From Whitmania pigra (lineage: Eukaryota > Annelida > Clitellata > Hirudinida > Haemopidae): 64,000 nucleotides of DNA. Below are positions 1-12,229 of this stretch, in pieces; within the stretch, counting starts at the first letter, position 1, and every line of letters begins with the position of its first letter. The translations under genes were made by a program, and so were the position numbers. The stretch is from positions 1,452,501 through 1,516,500 of the forward strand of contig JAJTWR010000365.1 in NCBI GenBank assembly GCA_021613335.1. The letters are read 5' to 3'. Below the pieces are notes generated by a model. It did not search any database, was not told where the DNA came from, and was given only the letters and a program-made list of their open reading frames with translations.

Positions 1-850
1 CGGGGTCTCCAAGGACCAATCGAGGGGGCGTGTTCGCGTGTCTCCAGGTGGGTGGACCTAATCTTAATAATGAATAATTAATTACATGAATAATTAACAT
101 GCGTCCTTAAAATAATGGGTGCGATTTTTTCGCTTTTGGTTTCTATGATGACGTTTTGCTGCTGTTATTATGTTAATTATTAATTAATAAAACGAATATT
201 ACATTTATATGTAATTACAATTACAGCAATATTAATTCATCGACTCTGCTAATGGTGGAATTCTTTCTAAAGGTTTACAATGTCGTCTGATAAAAATGAA
301 CCTTTTAAATGCAAGGCAGACGATTATAAAACTCCTCGGGACGAAGCAACAGGCGCTACGTGATCTATTGATTATCAATAAACCTTCATTCATCCATCCA
401 TGCATTCGTCCTCAATTCTTCCATCCTTCCTCTGGTTTTCTAATTGTAATTGTAGTTACTTTATATTGCTCCCTATGCAGAGCGTCAGAGGCATTTCTTG
501 TAACCATTTATATAGCGCTCCTTCCTAAGGGCGCTGGTGGCGGTGCAGGCTGGGTTTCGAACGCGAAACACTACGACTGTTGTCATTATCGCCGTATGCA
601 GGCACGAAATACGTTCGGCCTAACTGCACACATTTTTCCGACCTTAAGAAAAATACAAGATATGGCGATGATGGTGATCTTTCTGGTTGTTAATGTCTTT
701 ATGTCTTTACGTCTTCTCAACATCAGTTTATCAAATCATTCAACCTCACTACAACCCTGGACGTAGTTTGGGGGACACAAAAAGGTTTGAAGAACAAAAA
801 AAAGGACAAAAGTGACGCAGTAGCAGAAGTAGTAGTAGTAGTAGTATTGC

Positions 851-851
<1 letters not shown>
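1..851. other. No gene recognised
   Basis: AT-rich DNA with no exon I can support. The long open frame at 296-766 has no family resemblance and contains the repeat described at 441-620. A short (GTA)n run at 829-846 leads into the long (TTA)n tract. Confidence 0.5.
441..620 (-). repeat. LINE/SINE 3'-tail-like interspersed repeat
   Basis: Read on the minus strand, this resembles the 3' end of the L2/CR1-group LINE at 56.2 kb. Both share the 11-mer GCGTCAGAGGC, and both have an AGCGC/GCGCT stem next to ATTTATA. Here the stem is AGCGCTCCTT (514-523) against AAGGGCGCT. The following text, with TTTCGAACGC, is like a reversed tRNA T-arm/B-box. A diverged second copy lies at 31640-31745. A SINE that shares its 3' tail with a LINE is the simplest reading. 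The exact ends are not resolved. Confidence 0.45.
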
Positions 852-1136
<285 letters not shown>

Positions 1137-2106
1137 GTTATTGTTGTTGTTATTATTAATATTATCATAAGCTTCTCCAAATGATTTAAGCTGTTTGAAT
1201 GATTGCACAATGCAGCTTCACTTAGTCTTGGTGAAGAGCTTACAAAGATTGGATAGCACCATGCGAAAACGTCAATGTTAACGAGTGCACTCTGCGCGTT
1301 CAAGCGTGAAATGTTGTTGTTGTTGTTATTTTTAATGGTTTATTTATTGTTGTTACTGGTGCCTGAGTCATGTCAGGCCTTCCAAAAATACGATGTTTTT
1401 ATATTTATACGCATTTTGAGTTCAAATTCCTTTCTATTAATTTCAATACTTTCGCAATCAGTCAGTCTAGAAGAGATGATTGCAGCGATTAATGTAATTG
1501 CTTTTTTTTTTATTATATTAATAAATGTTTTATTATATTATTAAGGTAATATAGTGTTATCTTAATTATAATTATGATTGATTATATTAATAAAGTATTA
1601 TATTATTAAAGTAATTATTATTAATGCAATAGGTCGAAACTAAAGAGTTATAATCTAATTACAATGCAAACTGCAAGGAATTTATTCCGCACATTTTATA
1701 ATTTATTTTACTCTCATTTTCGATTAACTGACTGCCTCAAATTATTATTTATGTATTGTGGTTCAAGTGAGTTCAAGTGAGTTGAGTGAAGACATTCAAT
1801 GCGATGTTATCATTTTGTAAGTCTTTAAATTAAATTATCACCAATTATTAGCTCCAAATGTCAAGATCTGTTTCTGTAAGTGTGGCATTTCATCCACAAT
1901 GTTATCATGAATAACAGTAATAATAATTATTGGAAAATTATAATTTTTTTTAAAGTAACTTTCGTTAATAAATACCAATTTTCATGTATGCTATATTAAA
2001 ATAATGTATCAGGCAAATGATTTCAACATGTCATACATAATTGTAATAAGTTGTAATAAAGTATTATGTAAATAAAATATGTGCAACAAATGCTCATTAA
2101 TTTTAG
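1137..2106. other. AT-rich 5' region of the receptor gene; no firm exon
   Basis: Presumed upstream/intron sequence of the receptor gene that follows. Apart from the candidate signal-peptide exon at 1311-1371 I see only AT-rich sequence. Confidence 0.4.
1311..1371 (+). CDS. Candidate signal-peptide first exon of the receptor gene
   Basis: An ATG at 1311 opens a strongly hydrophobic Leu-rich stretch of about 16 residues followed by Pro-Glu-Ser, like a secretory signal. In-frame codons also run upstream from 1275. A GT at 1372 would end the exon in phase 1, which matches the phase-1 entry of the first certain exon at 2107. The donor (GTCAGG) is weak and the region is low in complexity, so this is only a candidate. 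Without it the receptor has no visible signal peptide in the window. Confidence 0.3.
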
Positions 2107-5100
2107 GGGTGTCATCCGATGTCTCCTCCTGGGTCGAGGGTACAGGGAGTGAGGCTCTCTTGTCCTGGAAAGATGTGGGTAGTGGTTCAGAGGGATATAC
2201 AGTCTTTTACTGTTTAGCAGCTTCTCTTCCAGCCACTTGCATGGTAATAGTTGTAAAGATTTATTTCTTTACCTTTTTATGTTTTTAAAACCAATTTTGT
2301 TATATAGTATGCGATCTTTTGATATAGGTCTTGTGAAATTGTGATTACTATTTTATTAATATTGTCGTTATATTTTTAATGTTATTGTTGTTATTAGTTA
2401 TGATGTTATTATTGTTGTTATTATTATTATTATCATCATTATTAATATTATTATCGTAATTATAATTAAATATTATAATAATTATTAATACTAATTATTA
2501 AATAGGAGACAGTGGAATGGTTTGACGTGGACAGCAGTACAAGGGAGTTGAACTTAACTCAACTTGGACATCCATTCAACAACTACCTCTTTGGAGTTGC
2601 TGTCAAGAAAGCAGGTGTTAAACCTGATAGAAACACCTATACAGGTATTACCTGGACTGACAGATATTACTCTCTCTATTCTGGTGAGTAAAATTTATTT
2701 CATTTAAAAAAAATTGTTATTAAAAAATAATTTTGTATTTGAAAATATTTTTTAAATTTATTCTTTAAAATTAATCTTTTTTAATTTAACTTCATTTAAC
2801 ATCAGAGATTTAGTTTTTGCTAAGTGGATTTCAATCAGTGTTTTTTTCTTTCAAGAATGGATCCTATGGATGATTATCATAACTGTTACTTGTTATTAAT
2901 AAGATTTTTATGTTCAATTATTATTTTTTACGTTTTTCTTAAGTGTTCTTTTTAATTAAATAATTTTATTATTAATATAAGTGTTATTGTTACTATCGTT
3001 ACACGGTTAATGTGGCGATGCAAGCTGGGTTGCGAACACGATGCTTGTACCCTCATTGAAGGCACGCTACCCTTTATTATTATTATTATTATTATTATTA
3101 TTTTTTGTTTTTGCAGATCCTGAAGTCCCGAGCGTTTTGACACTGGAGGAGGTTGGAGATGGAAAAGTGAGGTTGCTATGGAAACTGTTGCCATGGAAGA
3201 CCAGTTGGGAGAAGTGCTTGGTCATTGGTTACCAGGTGTGTCAATGTCCTGCAGGTGATGGAACTTGTACAGGTGAACTGCATTTGCTTACTGGCACTCT
3301 TAAATTCTAAATTCTAAATTGCTGACATAATAGAAACACTGTTATTATAAAACAATTACTAATGTATAAATGTTACTTAAATGTGAGCTTAAAGTTATTT
3401 GTAAATTATCTGCTTTACTTTTAATAAATTATTGTTGAGATGATTTCATTTTAAGTTGTTAATTTCAATTTTATTTCATTTTAAAGTAATTTTTATTGAA
3501 TTTGAAATAATATCTATAATATATATGCAAATTGTAAATGTTAGGCAACAGCACATGTTTTGAGGTTTCAAGCAGCACCTCCAGCTATCAGTTTGATGAG
3601 CTTGGCACTGACCTGACCTACATTTTCTGGGTCAGATCACGATGTAGGTCAGGATTGTCATCATATTCAGTGCAGAAGTTGCGCAGGAATTCGGGTTCGT
3701 TTATCTTGTAGTTCTAAATTGTGTAATTGTGTATATAAGCATATTTATATTTAGTTCTTGTTTATGTATAAAGGCTTGCATATACTAGGCCTGATTTGTA
3801 TTTTGTTTGCGTTTTGTATTACATAGGTTTCCTGTCAAATGTTCACAAATTCCAGTTACTATTTCATCACTATGTTCTTGAATTAGTTTTGCTTTATTTT
3901 GTGAATTAATAACCAAACGTTATTCCATGTTAAATTTGTAGTATAATTAACTAGCTAATTATTTAACTATTTTTCTTAATTTTCAGGTCACGTGATAACT
4001 ATAATAATCGTTACCATCGTAGCCACGCTGGTTGCAGTTTCATTTGGGTTTGGTGTCCATTTTATCAAGTAATTGACTTGTATTAGTTACTTAATATTCA
4101 ACTGTTTACTTTATCCATTTATTTTTACAAGTTATTCATTGCCTACTCCAGTTTGCAAAGTAATTAATACTTTCTTAATATTAAACAATTTAACTCGATA
4201 TTTTTAACTTTAATAACTAATAATGTCACCAGTTACATGGCATTCAAAGTTGTATGGTACTACTTGCCATTACGTACAATTGTACAACACAATAATTGAA
4301 TTTGTTCAATTGAATTGTGTCAGCATGAAGTCAGGAATACAGTTTCTCATGTGTGCGTGGTTTGAAGTTTCCTTTGAGGCTACCAATAACCTCTCCAAAC
4401 ATCTTGAAACATTCTGTGGAACTTGCTGCTGATGAGCAGATTATTTCCAGACTCTATCCAGAAACCATCCATTCATACCTTCGTTCATACATCCATCAAC
4501 CCATTCATTCATACTTTCATTCGATGTTGAAAATAAATTCAAACAAATGAACTGACAAATTATTTATACATAATTAATAATTAAAATATTTAACTAATAA
4601 TAATTAATATTTATAATTAATGACGTTCTTACATATCAAAATGTTGTGCTCTTGCAGGAGGTTGAAGAAATGGCACAAAAAATTCAGTTCAGGCATCAAC
4701 ATTCAGACACCAAAGACAACCAATGTTGATTTTTCAAAGGTATTCATTTTCAACATCCAACATTTTTTTTTACTTGCAATTTATTTTTGTAACTGCTCTC
4801 ATTTAGAAGAATTTGTTTATTAAATTATAAAATATAATCTAATAACGTCCAAATGTTGCATAATTCATGAATTAATCTTTAGATGGAACTTAAAAACTTC
4901 ATTTTGTCATAAAAATTTCATAGGAGAAGCACATAACAAGATGTCAAAATTATAATCTAGTATTTTATTTTTCAATTTCCTAGCTTTAAGAATGAAGTGA
5001 TTCTGTAACTTTCAATTTCATTCAATTCCACCCAAATTGGTTTTGGAATTATCCAAAATGTTTTTTCCTTCAATTGCAAATTAAATATTATATCATCAAG

Positions 5101-6377
5101 GCACCCAGTTTGCATTATCAGTCATTCATCTATCCATCCATCCATCCAATTGCTTTTGCAGTAGTTGCATTTATTTCTTAACAGACTACAAGACTTTGAT
5201 GTTTTTAAATTTGATGTTAATTATGAACTTAAATTTATTAATTGAAGTTAATTGATTTATCCAGGTTACCACCCAAACTTCTTCCTTCACTCATCTCGAT
5301 GTCATCATCCCCATCCACCGACCCATCCTTGACCACGAGGACATGAACAGTCAAATGGATGAATCTTCACATCACCAGAAACACTTTGAAAAGAATGATT
5401 CCAATTTTAAGAGGCCTGATGGTCTGACTACCTCCTCTTCTGCCTTACTCAATCCTTTGAAAGATCAATATGATGCCTCTGCCTCTGAGTATTGTTCCAT
5501 AGAAGGTATACTGAATCATGACGATGAATCAATGGACATCAAATCAAACTATGGCAGAGGCGATGATGATGATGATGATGATGGCAAAGACAGTGTAAAT
5601 CGAGAGGCATTAATGAGCTATTGCAAGATACAATCTGGTCTTTGGTCATCATCGGACAAAGGACAGTCTTTTGTTGAGAATGATTTTGAAGGCGACGATT
5701 ACGACGAAGAATTTAATCACAATCCCGAACTCACCAATTGTCCCATGAGTCGAGGAAGCACAGAATGTTCCCCAAACTTGAGGAACAATGAAAACTCTGC
5801 CGCAGTTCGAGATGTCGATGACTATGTTACCTCTGAAGGTCTTTTTGATGGATCGACATCATTTTGTCTGCAAGATGACTTTGATGATAATTGTTGTGGC
5901 TCTGGAAATAACATCAACGGAACGGATGGGGTTACCGATATTTACGTCGAAATCAAACGATCCCACAAGGATAGGATGGGAGACATAAAAAGTGACTTGT
6001 ATTTTGACAACAATAATAACGATGATGATGATGATGATGATGAAGACGTTGAGATTAAAGTCGACAAAATCCATCCTTTTGGACCGTCAGAAGTCCTGAG
6101 GATGGACGTCCACATAACAAATTCCAACAACCCATCCAACTATACTCTCTTCAATAACTCTGATGATGATCATCATCATCATCATCATTCTAACGAAGAC
6201 AACAAAATAATAACTACCTTCTATTCTCCTCTGCCCACTGAGGAAGAGGAAATAGTTCATGGGGAGTTAGAGGGGGTCACGTCCTTCAAGCCCGACGTGC
6301 CGAGCACTCCCTACTGTGCCCTGGGGATGCTTCTCAATGACGAGATGAGGTGTCTTCTGGTGTCAAATGATTGCTGA
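2107..6377 (+). CDS. Domeless/gp130-like type I cytokine receptor (5' end uncertain)
   Basis: Exons: 2107-2243, 2506-2683, 3117-3272, 3545-3694, 3987-4068, 4658-4739, 5265-6377, all GT-AG with continuous phase. Exons 1-2 and 3-4 each encode one fibronectin III domain, split by an internal intron and bounded by phase-1 introns. The first domain has the cysteine-containing C-terminal half and the YLFGVAVKK...TGITW pattern typical of Domeless/gp130-family membrane-proximal domains. Exon 5 is a single membrane helix of about 25 residues, followed by a basic stop-transfer RLKKWHKK. The last exon is an acidic, Asn/Asp/His-rich cytoplasmic tail of about 370 residues with scattered Tyr motifs (YCSI, YCKI, YVEI, YCAL) that could dock SH2 proteins. 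No kinase or clear Box1 is visible. By family it would bind a helical cytokine and signal through JAK/STAT. Only two extracellular domains are seen, so more may lie upstream, or this is a short receptor. Confidence 0.72.
3000..3106 (-). repeat. tRNA-like SINE fragment with adjoining (TTA)n
   Basis: Read in reverse, the text around 3026-3070 (GGTTGCGAACAC and following) resembles a decayed tRNA T-arm to anticodon arm. It abuts a TTA run at 3073-3102 just before the 3' splice site at 3117. Weakly supported. Confidence 0.25.
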
Positions 6378-8312
6378 TAAAAAATTACAAATAATGATCA
6401 ATCGAATCGAATTGCTGCCGCTGCAATTCAAATCTTTTGATTCTACGAGACCGTTGCTTGTACTTTCCTTTTTCTGAGCATTACTGGTTGTTTCATTGTT
6501 TTGTACATTGTAATCATTGTTGCATCCATTATGTACATATTGAAATCATTAATATCGTGATTTTGGTTTCTGATTGTTTGCGTTGCTGTGGTCATCATCG
6601 CTACTACTGCTGCTGGTTTGTAGCTAATTCACTTTCCAGAGATTGAAAGCATGACATCGGATTGATAAATCTAAGCTTAAACTCGTAAGATCTCATGGGA
6701 TGATCAAACCATTTCAGTTGTTTACTTGATCTTGGTTGAATGTTGATTTAATTGCAAAGTATGATTTGAAGACGGGCAATATAATAATAACAATAATAAT
6801 AGTAATAATAATAATAATCATAATAATAATAATAATAATAATAACAATAATAATAATAATAGCAACTAAATAATATTAATAATAACATTAATATATTTCA
6901 TTCGTTGGGTGCCTCCTGTTTTTTCTCATCCGGATTTTTCATCAAGTTTTTCAGAGCCTTGTTGAATCCATCTTCTAAAACTAATGGCCACTCTGCTTAC
7001 TAAAATTGGCAGGTTTTCTTTTGAGAGATTTAAGCTTATTATTTAATCTGGCACTACCATTTATTTGTTGTACATATGATTGTGTAAGCCTTTGATCAAT
7101 TGAGTTGTTGAACATTGAACTGTGTACAGCTTCAAACATTACATTTTTATTGATTTATATTTTAGAATTTACAATGTAGATATTCATTTGAGTTTGCATA
7201 TCAGGGCCAACCATTCATCTAATTCTTACTCTGGACAGACCTTAAGCCCATTCCCATTCTCTTCATGGATGGTCCCAAATATTAAATCCAGCATGTTAGC
7301 TGCTCTAGTTTAATGATGTTTCTCAGCCATCATATCTTGATTGTCTTCTTGTTTGTCGTTGGGGATCCTTGAATGTCTGTTCATTTAGAAAATTGTTCCT
7401 TTGTGAGTTTACAAGTTTGATGTTTTGTCTACTGGGATGTATAAATTAATTCGTCTTGCCTGACATAGATGCATGTTCGACTTTGCTTTATGGCAGATAG
7501 CCTTATTATTTTATTGGTTAACGTGATTTTCATGTAGTTTTATTATCCACTGGAGCCTAAAAGCAAATAGCAGTATTACAATTGGTCACCTGCTGCCTCT
7601 GCTCAACTGTCTGCTTTTGCCATGTTTTTGTGGCTTGTGACCACTTTCCATTTGATAACAAGTTCTCTTGGCTTTTTCAAACTTCCACTTCGCTGATGAA
7701 ACAATTGCACTTGCATTGCTGCTGCTCATTGGAATCTTCATTTATTTTATTATTGGAGTTTTGGCTATGTCTGGTTTGCCTTCAGTAATTAACAAATGTA
7801 AATAAGGGTTGGAGTCCTTAGCCTCTATTCAAAATATGAATGAGTGAATGAAGACAATCATTATGGCAGTGTTTGTTTATCAATGTACCTCAAGTCCAAC
7901 GAAATATATTGAAAGTTTAGTTGTATGCGTCTAACCATTCTTGTAATTCGGAAATTTATTCCTTCTTATTTATGAGCAATGAAGTAAATTTCTCCGCAAC
8001 TGACCCGACCCAATTAAACGTCACACCATCCAACTGAGACCATATAAACTTGGGTATGAGGATGTGTTCTATTTTCCCCTTCGAATTTCGAGAGGCCGAG
8101 TTTTGCTTTGGTTTGGGCAGCTTTATTGCATATTTTTCTGTTTTCCCTGAGAGGGTAAATCACGATAAATTCGTGGAATATTCCGAAAGAAATACGAAAG
8201 GAAACCTCGAAATCGCGCGACACATCCTTCTGATTCGGGATTAGAAGCACTTGAATAAGGCTAGCAGGGCGAGAGCCCATTGTTAAAAGCCTATGTTACG
8301 ACGCTAACAGGT
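6378..8312. other. Receptor 3' flank/probable 3' UTR; no gene seen
   Basis: No coding exon is recognisable. There is an (AAT)n-rich stretch at 6780-6866. Short frames here are not conserved-looking. The proximal part is probably the receptor 3' UTR. Confidence 0.4.
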
Positions 8313-8955
8313 TCAAAAATCTTTTTAACTACTCAACCAATATCAAAGTAAATTACACAGAAATAATCTACAAGCATTAATTTTAAAATCGCACTGTCCA
8401 GATTTTTTTTTTTTAAATTTGAATAATTTAACTGCAATTTTTCCGAAAAACAACAAAATACGACAACTTCATGGTCAAAAATCTTTTTAGTTGCTAAGCC
8501 AATGTCTATATAAATTACACCAAAATAATTATCAAACATTCCTCTTAAGATCGCACTGGCCAGATTTTTAATTTTGTTTCCTAGTTCGTTGTAAACTTGC
8601 ATAATTTAACCTCAAAAACAACAAAATGCTGTCAACTTCATGGTCAAAAATCTTTTTAGTTGCTTGGCCAATGTTAAATTAAGTTATACCAAAATAATCA
8701 TCAAACATTCCTCTTAAAATCGCCCTGGCCAGATTTTTAATTTTTGTGTTTAAATTTGCATAATTGTTCTGTAACTTTTCTGAAAAACAACAAAATGCGA
8801 CAACTTCATGGTCACAAATCTTTTTAGTTGCTTAACCAATGTCAAAATAAATTACGCCAAAATAATCATCAAACATTCCTCTTAAAATCGCACTGGCCAG
8901 ATTTTTAATTTTCTTCCGAAGTTCGTTGTAAACTTGCACTAATTATCGACAACAT
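8313..8955. repeat. Tandem repeat, four units of about 165 bp
   Basis: Unit starts are at 8313, 8475, 8644 and 8812 (162, 169 and 168 bp, then a partial fourth). Each unit opens with the motif TCAAAAATCTTTTTA (TCACAAATC in the last). Each contains the conserved text ATCGCACTGGCCAGATTTTT about 85 bp later, and ends in CAACAAAAT and ACTTCATGG. The units differ by substitutions and small indels, so the array is old compared with the satellite at 14-18 kb. Confidence 0.85.
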
Positions 8956-10094
8956 TTCCACTAGTTTTTTAATCAAATCGAAGTGACACGATTTGTTGTA
9001 AGCTTTAAATCATTATTCAAGCTAAGACGCTAATTTGTAAATATATTGTAGCTTAGATATGGATTTTGTATGAATCCTTTTTCAGCTTTAAATTTGCTGC
9101 AGTTTTATTGAAAAGAGCATATTGACCTCAACTTTTGTATCCGATTCTGCCATCAAGTTGAGTTACTCTACATAGCAACCTGCAGGCTCTTAATTCTCAT
9201 CGGTGAAGATCAATGAATAATTAAATTTAGATAATATGTAGATATGGTAATATGTAGATAATATGTTGATACTTAGCTTTGTAAACGATAAACCCGTCTA
9301 TGTTTTTTGTAAAATAAAGTTTTTCATATATTATCGAACTGGAACATAATACAAACAAACAAATATCTGTCATCATTTATATTAAAAAATAATAAGCCAA
9401 ATATTTATAGTAAAAATAACTTTTGATTGACTTATTATGTGAACATCATTTGCTAATGACATTGCGTTTAATGTCACTAAGATTATCCCTGGAATTAACT
9501 TCGGTTTTGTGATTCAATGAATTATTATTTCTTAGACATTTAAACTGCAAACCAAAAGTAGTGAAAGCACCCCTGAAGTTAAGCATCCAAACGGAAAGTT
9601 GAACACACAGAGTTCATTTCAACGCAATTTTTTAAACAACTTTATTATTTTATTGAAATCTTGTAATCACTACAAATTTGGGATAAAATTCAATGCCGTA
9701 AAAAGGAATCAATTAGATTCTATAATGGTGGAGGGCATCGAAGAAAACATATCGAGGGCATTGCACTTCAATGAAACTTTTTTGAGCATGCATTGAGGGT
9801 ACATGGATCTTTGGCACAAACATGCGCATAAGTTTCAGCACTTCAGCATGTTGGGCAGTGACGTAATTTCCCCCCTTGACTTTAGACTAGACGTTGATCA
9901 GTAGATCCGGGATCATAAATATATTATTAAATATAAGCTTCAATTATTCAAACAATGGTGGATTGCCCAATCCTAATAATACAAATTCTTTGGGCAGGAA
10001 TAAATCATTAGACAATCTGTGGAACAGGCGTAGCCGGCCGGACTTGCATGAAAGCTGCATTAAATATAAGGCTGTTAACAATTAATAGTTTCAT
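8956..10094. other. No gene recognised
   Basis: AT-rich intergenic DNA. A GCAGTGACGTAATTTCC text near 9856 resembles a DNA-transposon end but has no partner I can identify. Confidence 0.4.
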
Positions 10095-11737
10095 AATAGG
10101 CACATGCAGAGTTCGTCAAGACTCGGTGTTTCAAGCGACTCAACGCTATGAAAGCCATTTCAGGCAGTTCTTGGGGGGCGAACAAGACCTCGCTCCTCAC
10201 TGTTTACAGAGCCACCATTCGCTCTGTTTTAGATTTTGGTTGTGAAGTAATTGACCTGGGGTGCAAGCAGATCAGAGCCATTTACGACAGTATTCAGTAT
10301 CAGGCGCTGAGGATCTGCTGCGGTGCCATGAAGGGCACAAGTGCCTCGTCTTTGCGGGTAGAGTGCGGTGAGCTTCCTCTCGACCTCCGTCGTAAGAAGC
10401 TCATGGCGCACCACGCCCTCAGGTCTTTTGCTACAAATAACGAACTTGTTAAAGATGTATATTTCTTTTCAGACTTTTGGTCCCAGGCTGAAGTGAGGCT
10501 CCACTGCAGAATGAGACTTCGAGGCGAGGAGCCCCCGTACAAGAAAATCGAGTCTGTCATCCCAGCAGATCTCCTGGAAGACATCAGGGAGGAACCTCTC
10601 AGATGCCCTCCATGGAGTTTGAGAAAACCGACGATCGATACTTCGACCCTCTCCTTCGAAACTGACAATCCTTTGCGGATGTTGGTTTCAAGGGAGAAAA
10701 TAGAGGATCTCCAGGGCAGCCTCCTCTGCTACACGGATGCCTCTAAGACTGAGGACAACAGGGCTGGAATTGGGATTTATATTCCAAAGAAAGACGTCAG
10801 AATCAGCATCAGGACGTCGTGTCACAGCTGCATCAGTTCCATAGAATTAGCAGCCATTGAGCGGTGCTTGAAATTTGTCAAGGAAGCCTATCAAGAGGAA
10901 TTTCTTGACATTGTCGTCCTAAGCGATTCGCTTAGTGCACTAGAGGCACTAAAGGACGGCAACAATTATGATTCTGATATTAAAAATTTACAGTTTTTAA
11001 TTTCAGAAATTCAAGAGAGCGGCAGAAAGGTCACTCTCGTCTGGGTCCCTGCCCATGTTGGAATCCCTGGCAATGAGAAGGCCGATGCCCTGGCAAAGGC
11101 AGCCACTGCAAGGGATCAGATAGACTTCCGGATTCCAGCGTCTATCAAGGATGTCAAAAGGATTGTGGCTCGCAACATCCTCCAACAATGGCAGACCAGA
11201 TGGGATGAAGATCCTCGAAGCCAACATTACAAGTCCATAGAGAAACAAGTGTCGACGAAGAGCAAGTTCCAATGTGTCTCAAGGAGGAAGGAGGTTCTCG
11301 CCTCCAGACTCCGAGTTGGAAAGTGTGCTCTGAATCAGCACTTGTTTCTCTTCAAACGTCACACCGATGGGAAGTGTTCCACCTGCCCTCAGGAAGACGA
11401 AAATGTGCAACATTTCCTCATGGAATGTCCAGCCCAGTCTGTCCTGAGGAGAGAAATCAGAATGGCCACAAATCTATCCGATATGAGTTCTATGCTTAGC
11501 AATCCAGCAAGTGTGGACATCATTTATCGGTGGATTTCCAAGAACAGACATGACTTACTTTAAGTCATTTACAATTTTACTTTAATTAAATAAGTACTTT
11601 CTTTCATTATTCTAACACGTTTCATTATTTTTCATTATTCTAACAAGTTTCATTATTTTTAATTACTAACACTAACTAAAGTCCGAATCATCTCTGTTAT
11701 GCAAAGGACTATAATCAAATAAACAAACAAACAAACA
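10095..11737 (+). mobile_element. 5'-truncated non-LTR retrotransposon (RNase H-bearing, I/Jockey/Ingi-type)
   Basis: The insert is bounded by a 12-bp direct repeat, TAATAGTTTCAT, at 10083-10094 and 11738-11749. It ends in an (AAAC)n tail at about 11718-11737. A 5'-truncated copy with a simple-repeat tail and a target-site duplication is the hallmark of target-primed reverse transcription. The retained part is the end of the polymerase ORF plus a short 3' UTR. Confidence 0.88.
10148..11563 (+). CDS. Retrotransposon pol C-terminus: RT thumb, RNase H, zinc knuckle
   Basis: The frame is intact. It is open from about 10100, so the ATG at 10148 is internal and not the real start. The order is the end of the reverse-transcriptase thumb (about residues 1-90), then a linker, then an RNase H domain with the four acidic residues in context: Asp197 in YTDASK, Glu233 in SSIELAA, Asp260 in LSDSLSA, Asp313 in GNEKADALAK, with His in WVPAHVG. 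A C-terminal CX2C...H...C knuckle (CSTCPQEDENVQHFLMEC) follows. The endonuclease and RT palm are absent through 5' truncation, so it cannot transpose alone. The RNase H indicates an I/Jockey/Ingi-type clade. The exact clade needs a tree. Confidence 0.88.
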   Translation: MKAISGSSWGANKTSLLTVYRATIRSVLDFGCEVIDLGCKQIRAIYDSIQYQALRICCGAMKGTSASSLRVECGELPLDLRRKKLMAHHALRSFATNNELVKDVYFFSDFWSQAEVRLHCRMRLRGEEPPYKKIESVIPADLLEDIREEPLRCPPWSLRKPTIDTSTLSFETDNPLRMLVSREKIEDLQGSLLCYTDASKTEDNRAGIGIYIPKKDVRISIRTSCHSCISSIELAAIERCLKFVKEAYQEEFLDIVVLSDSLSALEALKDGNNYDSDIKNLQFLISEIQESGRKVTLVWVPAHVGIPGNEKADALAKAATARDQIDFRIPASIKDVKRIVARNILQQWQTRWDEDPRSQHYKSIEKQVSTKSKFQCVSRRKEVLASRLRVGKCALNQHLFLFKRHTDGKCSTCPQEDENVQHFLMECPAQSVLRREIRMATNLSDMSSMLSNPASVDIIYRWISKNRHDLL

Positions 11738-11824
11738 TAATAGTTTCATTGACATTAATCTTGCAATAATTAATCATCAATTAATTGTTTACGTTTACGT
11801 TACCTGGCGAGTCAGAACCCAGGG

Positions 11825-11946
11825 ACGATCATTTCATCATTTCCAAAGAGGGGGGGCAAACCCTCGCAAATGGTGTGGAGATCACCCTTTTTTGGATCTG
11901 GTCCAAAGTCAGAGGGCCGTTCCCCTTGCCCCCCATAATTTACGCT
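11825..11946 (+). repeat. Dispersed repeat family, copy A
   Basis: Shares a pattern with 12509-12665, 18899-18985 and 27303-27352 (reverse): a TTTC(A)-rich start, a G-run, ACCCTC, then GAGAT(G)A and a C/G-rich end. No ends or target duplications were found. Confidence 0.4.
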
Positions 11947-11955
11947 CCTCAGAAT

Positions 11956-12229
11956 CAGTGGCGCAACTAAGGGGGCTGGGGGGCGTTTGAAACTTTGAGA
12001 CAGAAGATAGTCAAACTCATTAATAAATTATTAAAGATACAAAATAAGACTGCAGACAGAAGATAGTCACACTCATAATAATAATAATAATCTGTTCTAT
12101 CTTCAATTCTTTATTAATTATAATTGGTAGTTTTGATTTGAACAGTTTCAAAAATTTTTCGACTGCGTCGGGCTTTCGTCCCTTTTCTAAACTTGAGCCC
12201 CCCAGCATTTTTCGCTGGTTGCGCCACTG
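11956..12229. mobile_element. hAT-type MITE with perfect 8-bp target duplication
   Basis: The terminal inverted repeats begin CAGTGGCGCAAC at both ends; the right end reads GTTGCGCCACTG at 12218-12229. Both ends have a G/C-rich subterminal run (CTGGGGGG). The 274-bp element is flanked on both sides by CTCAGAAT (11948-11955 and 12230-12237). The 8-bp duplication and CAG-starting termini are typical of hAT elements. No transposase reading frame is present, so it is non-autonomous. Confidence 0.93.

Noticed and set aside
296..766. 156-codon frame near the window start
   Set aside because: Half of it lies in the LINE/SINE tail-like repeat, and the peptide resembles no family.
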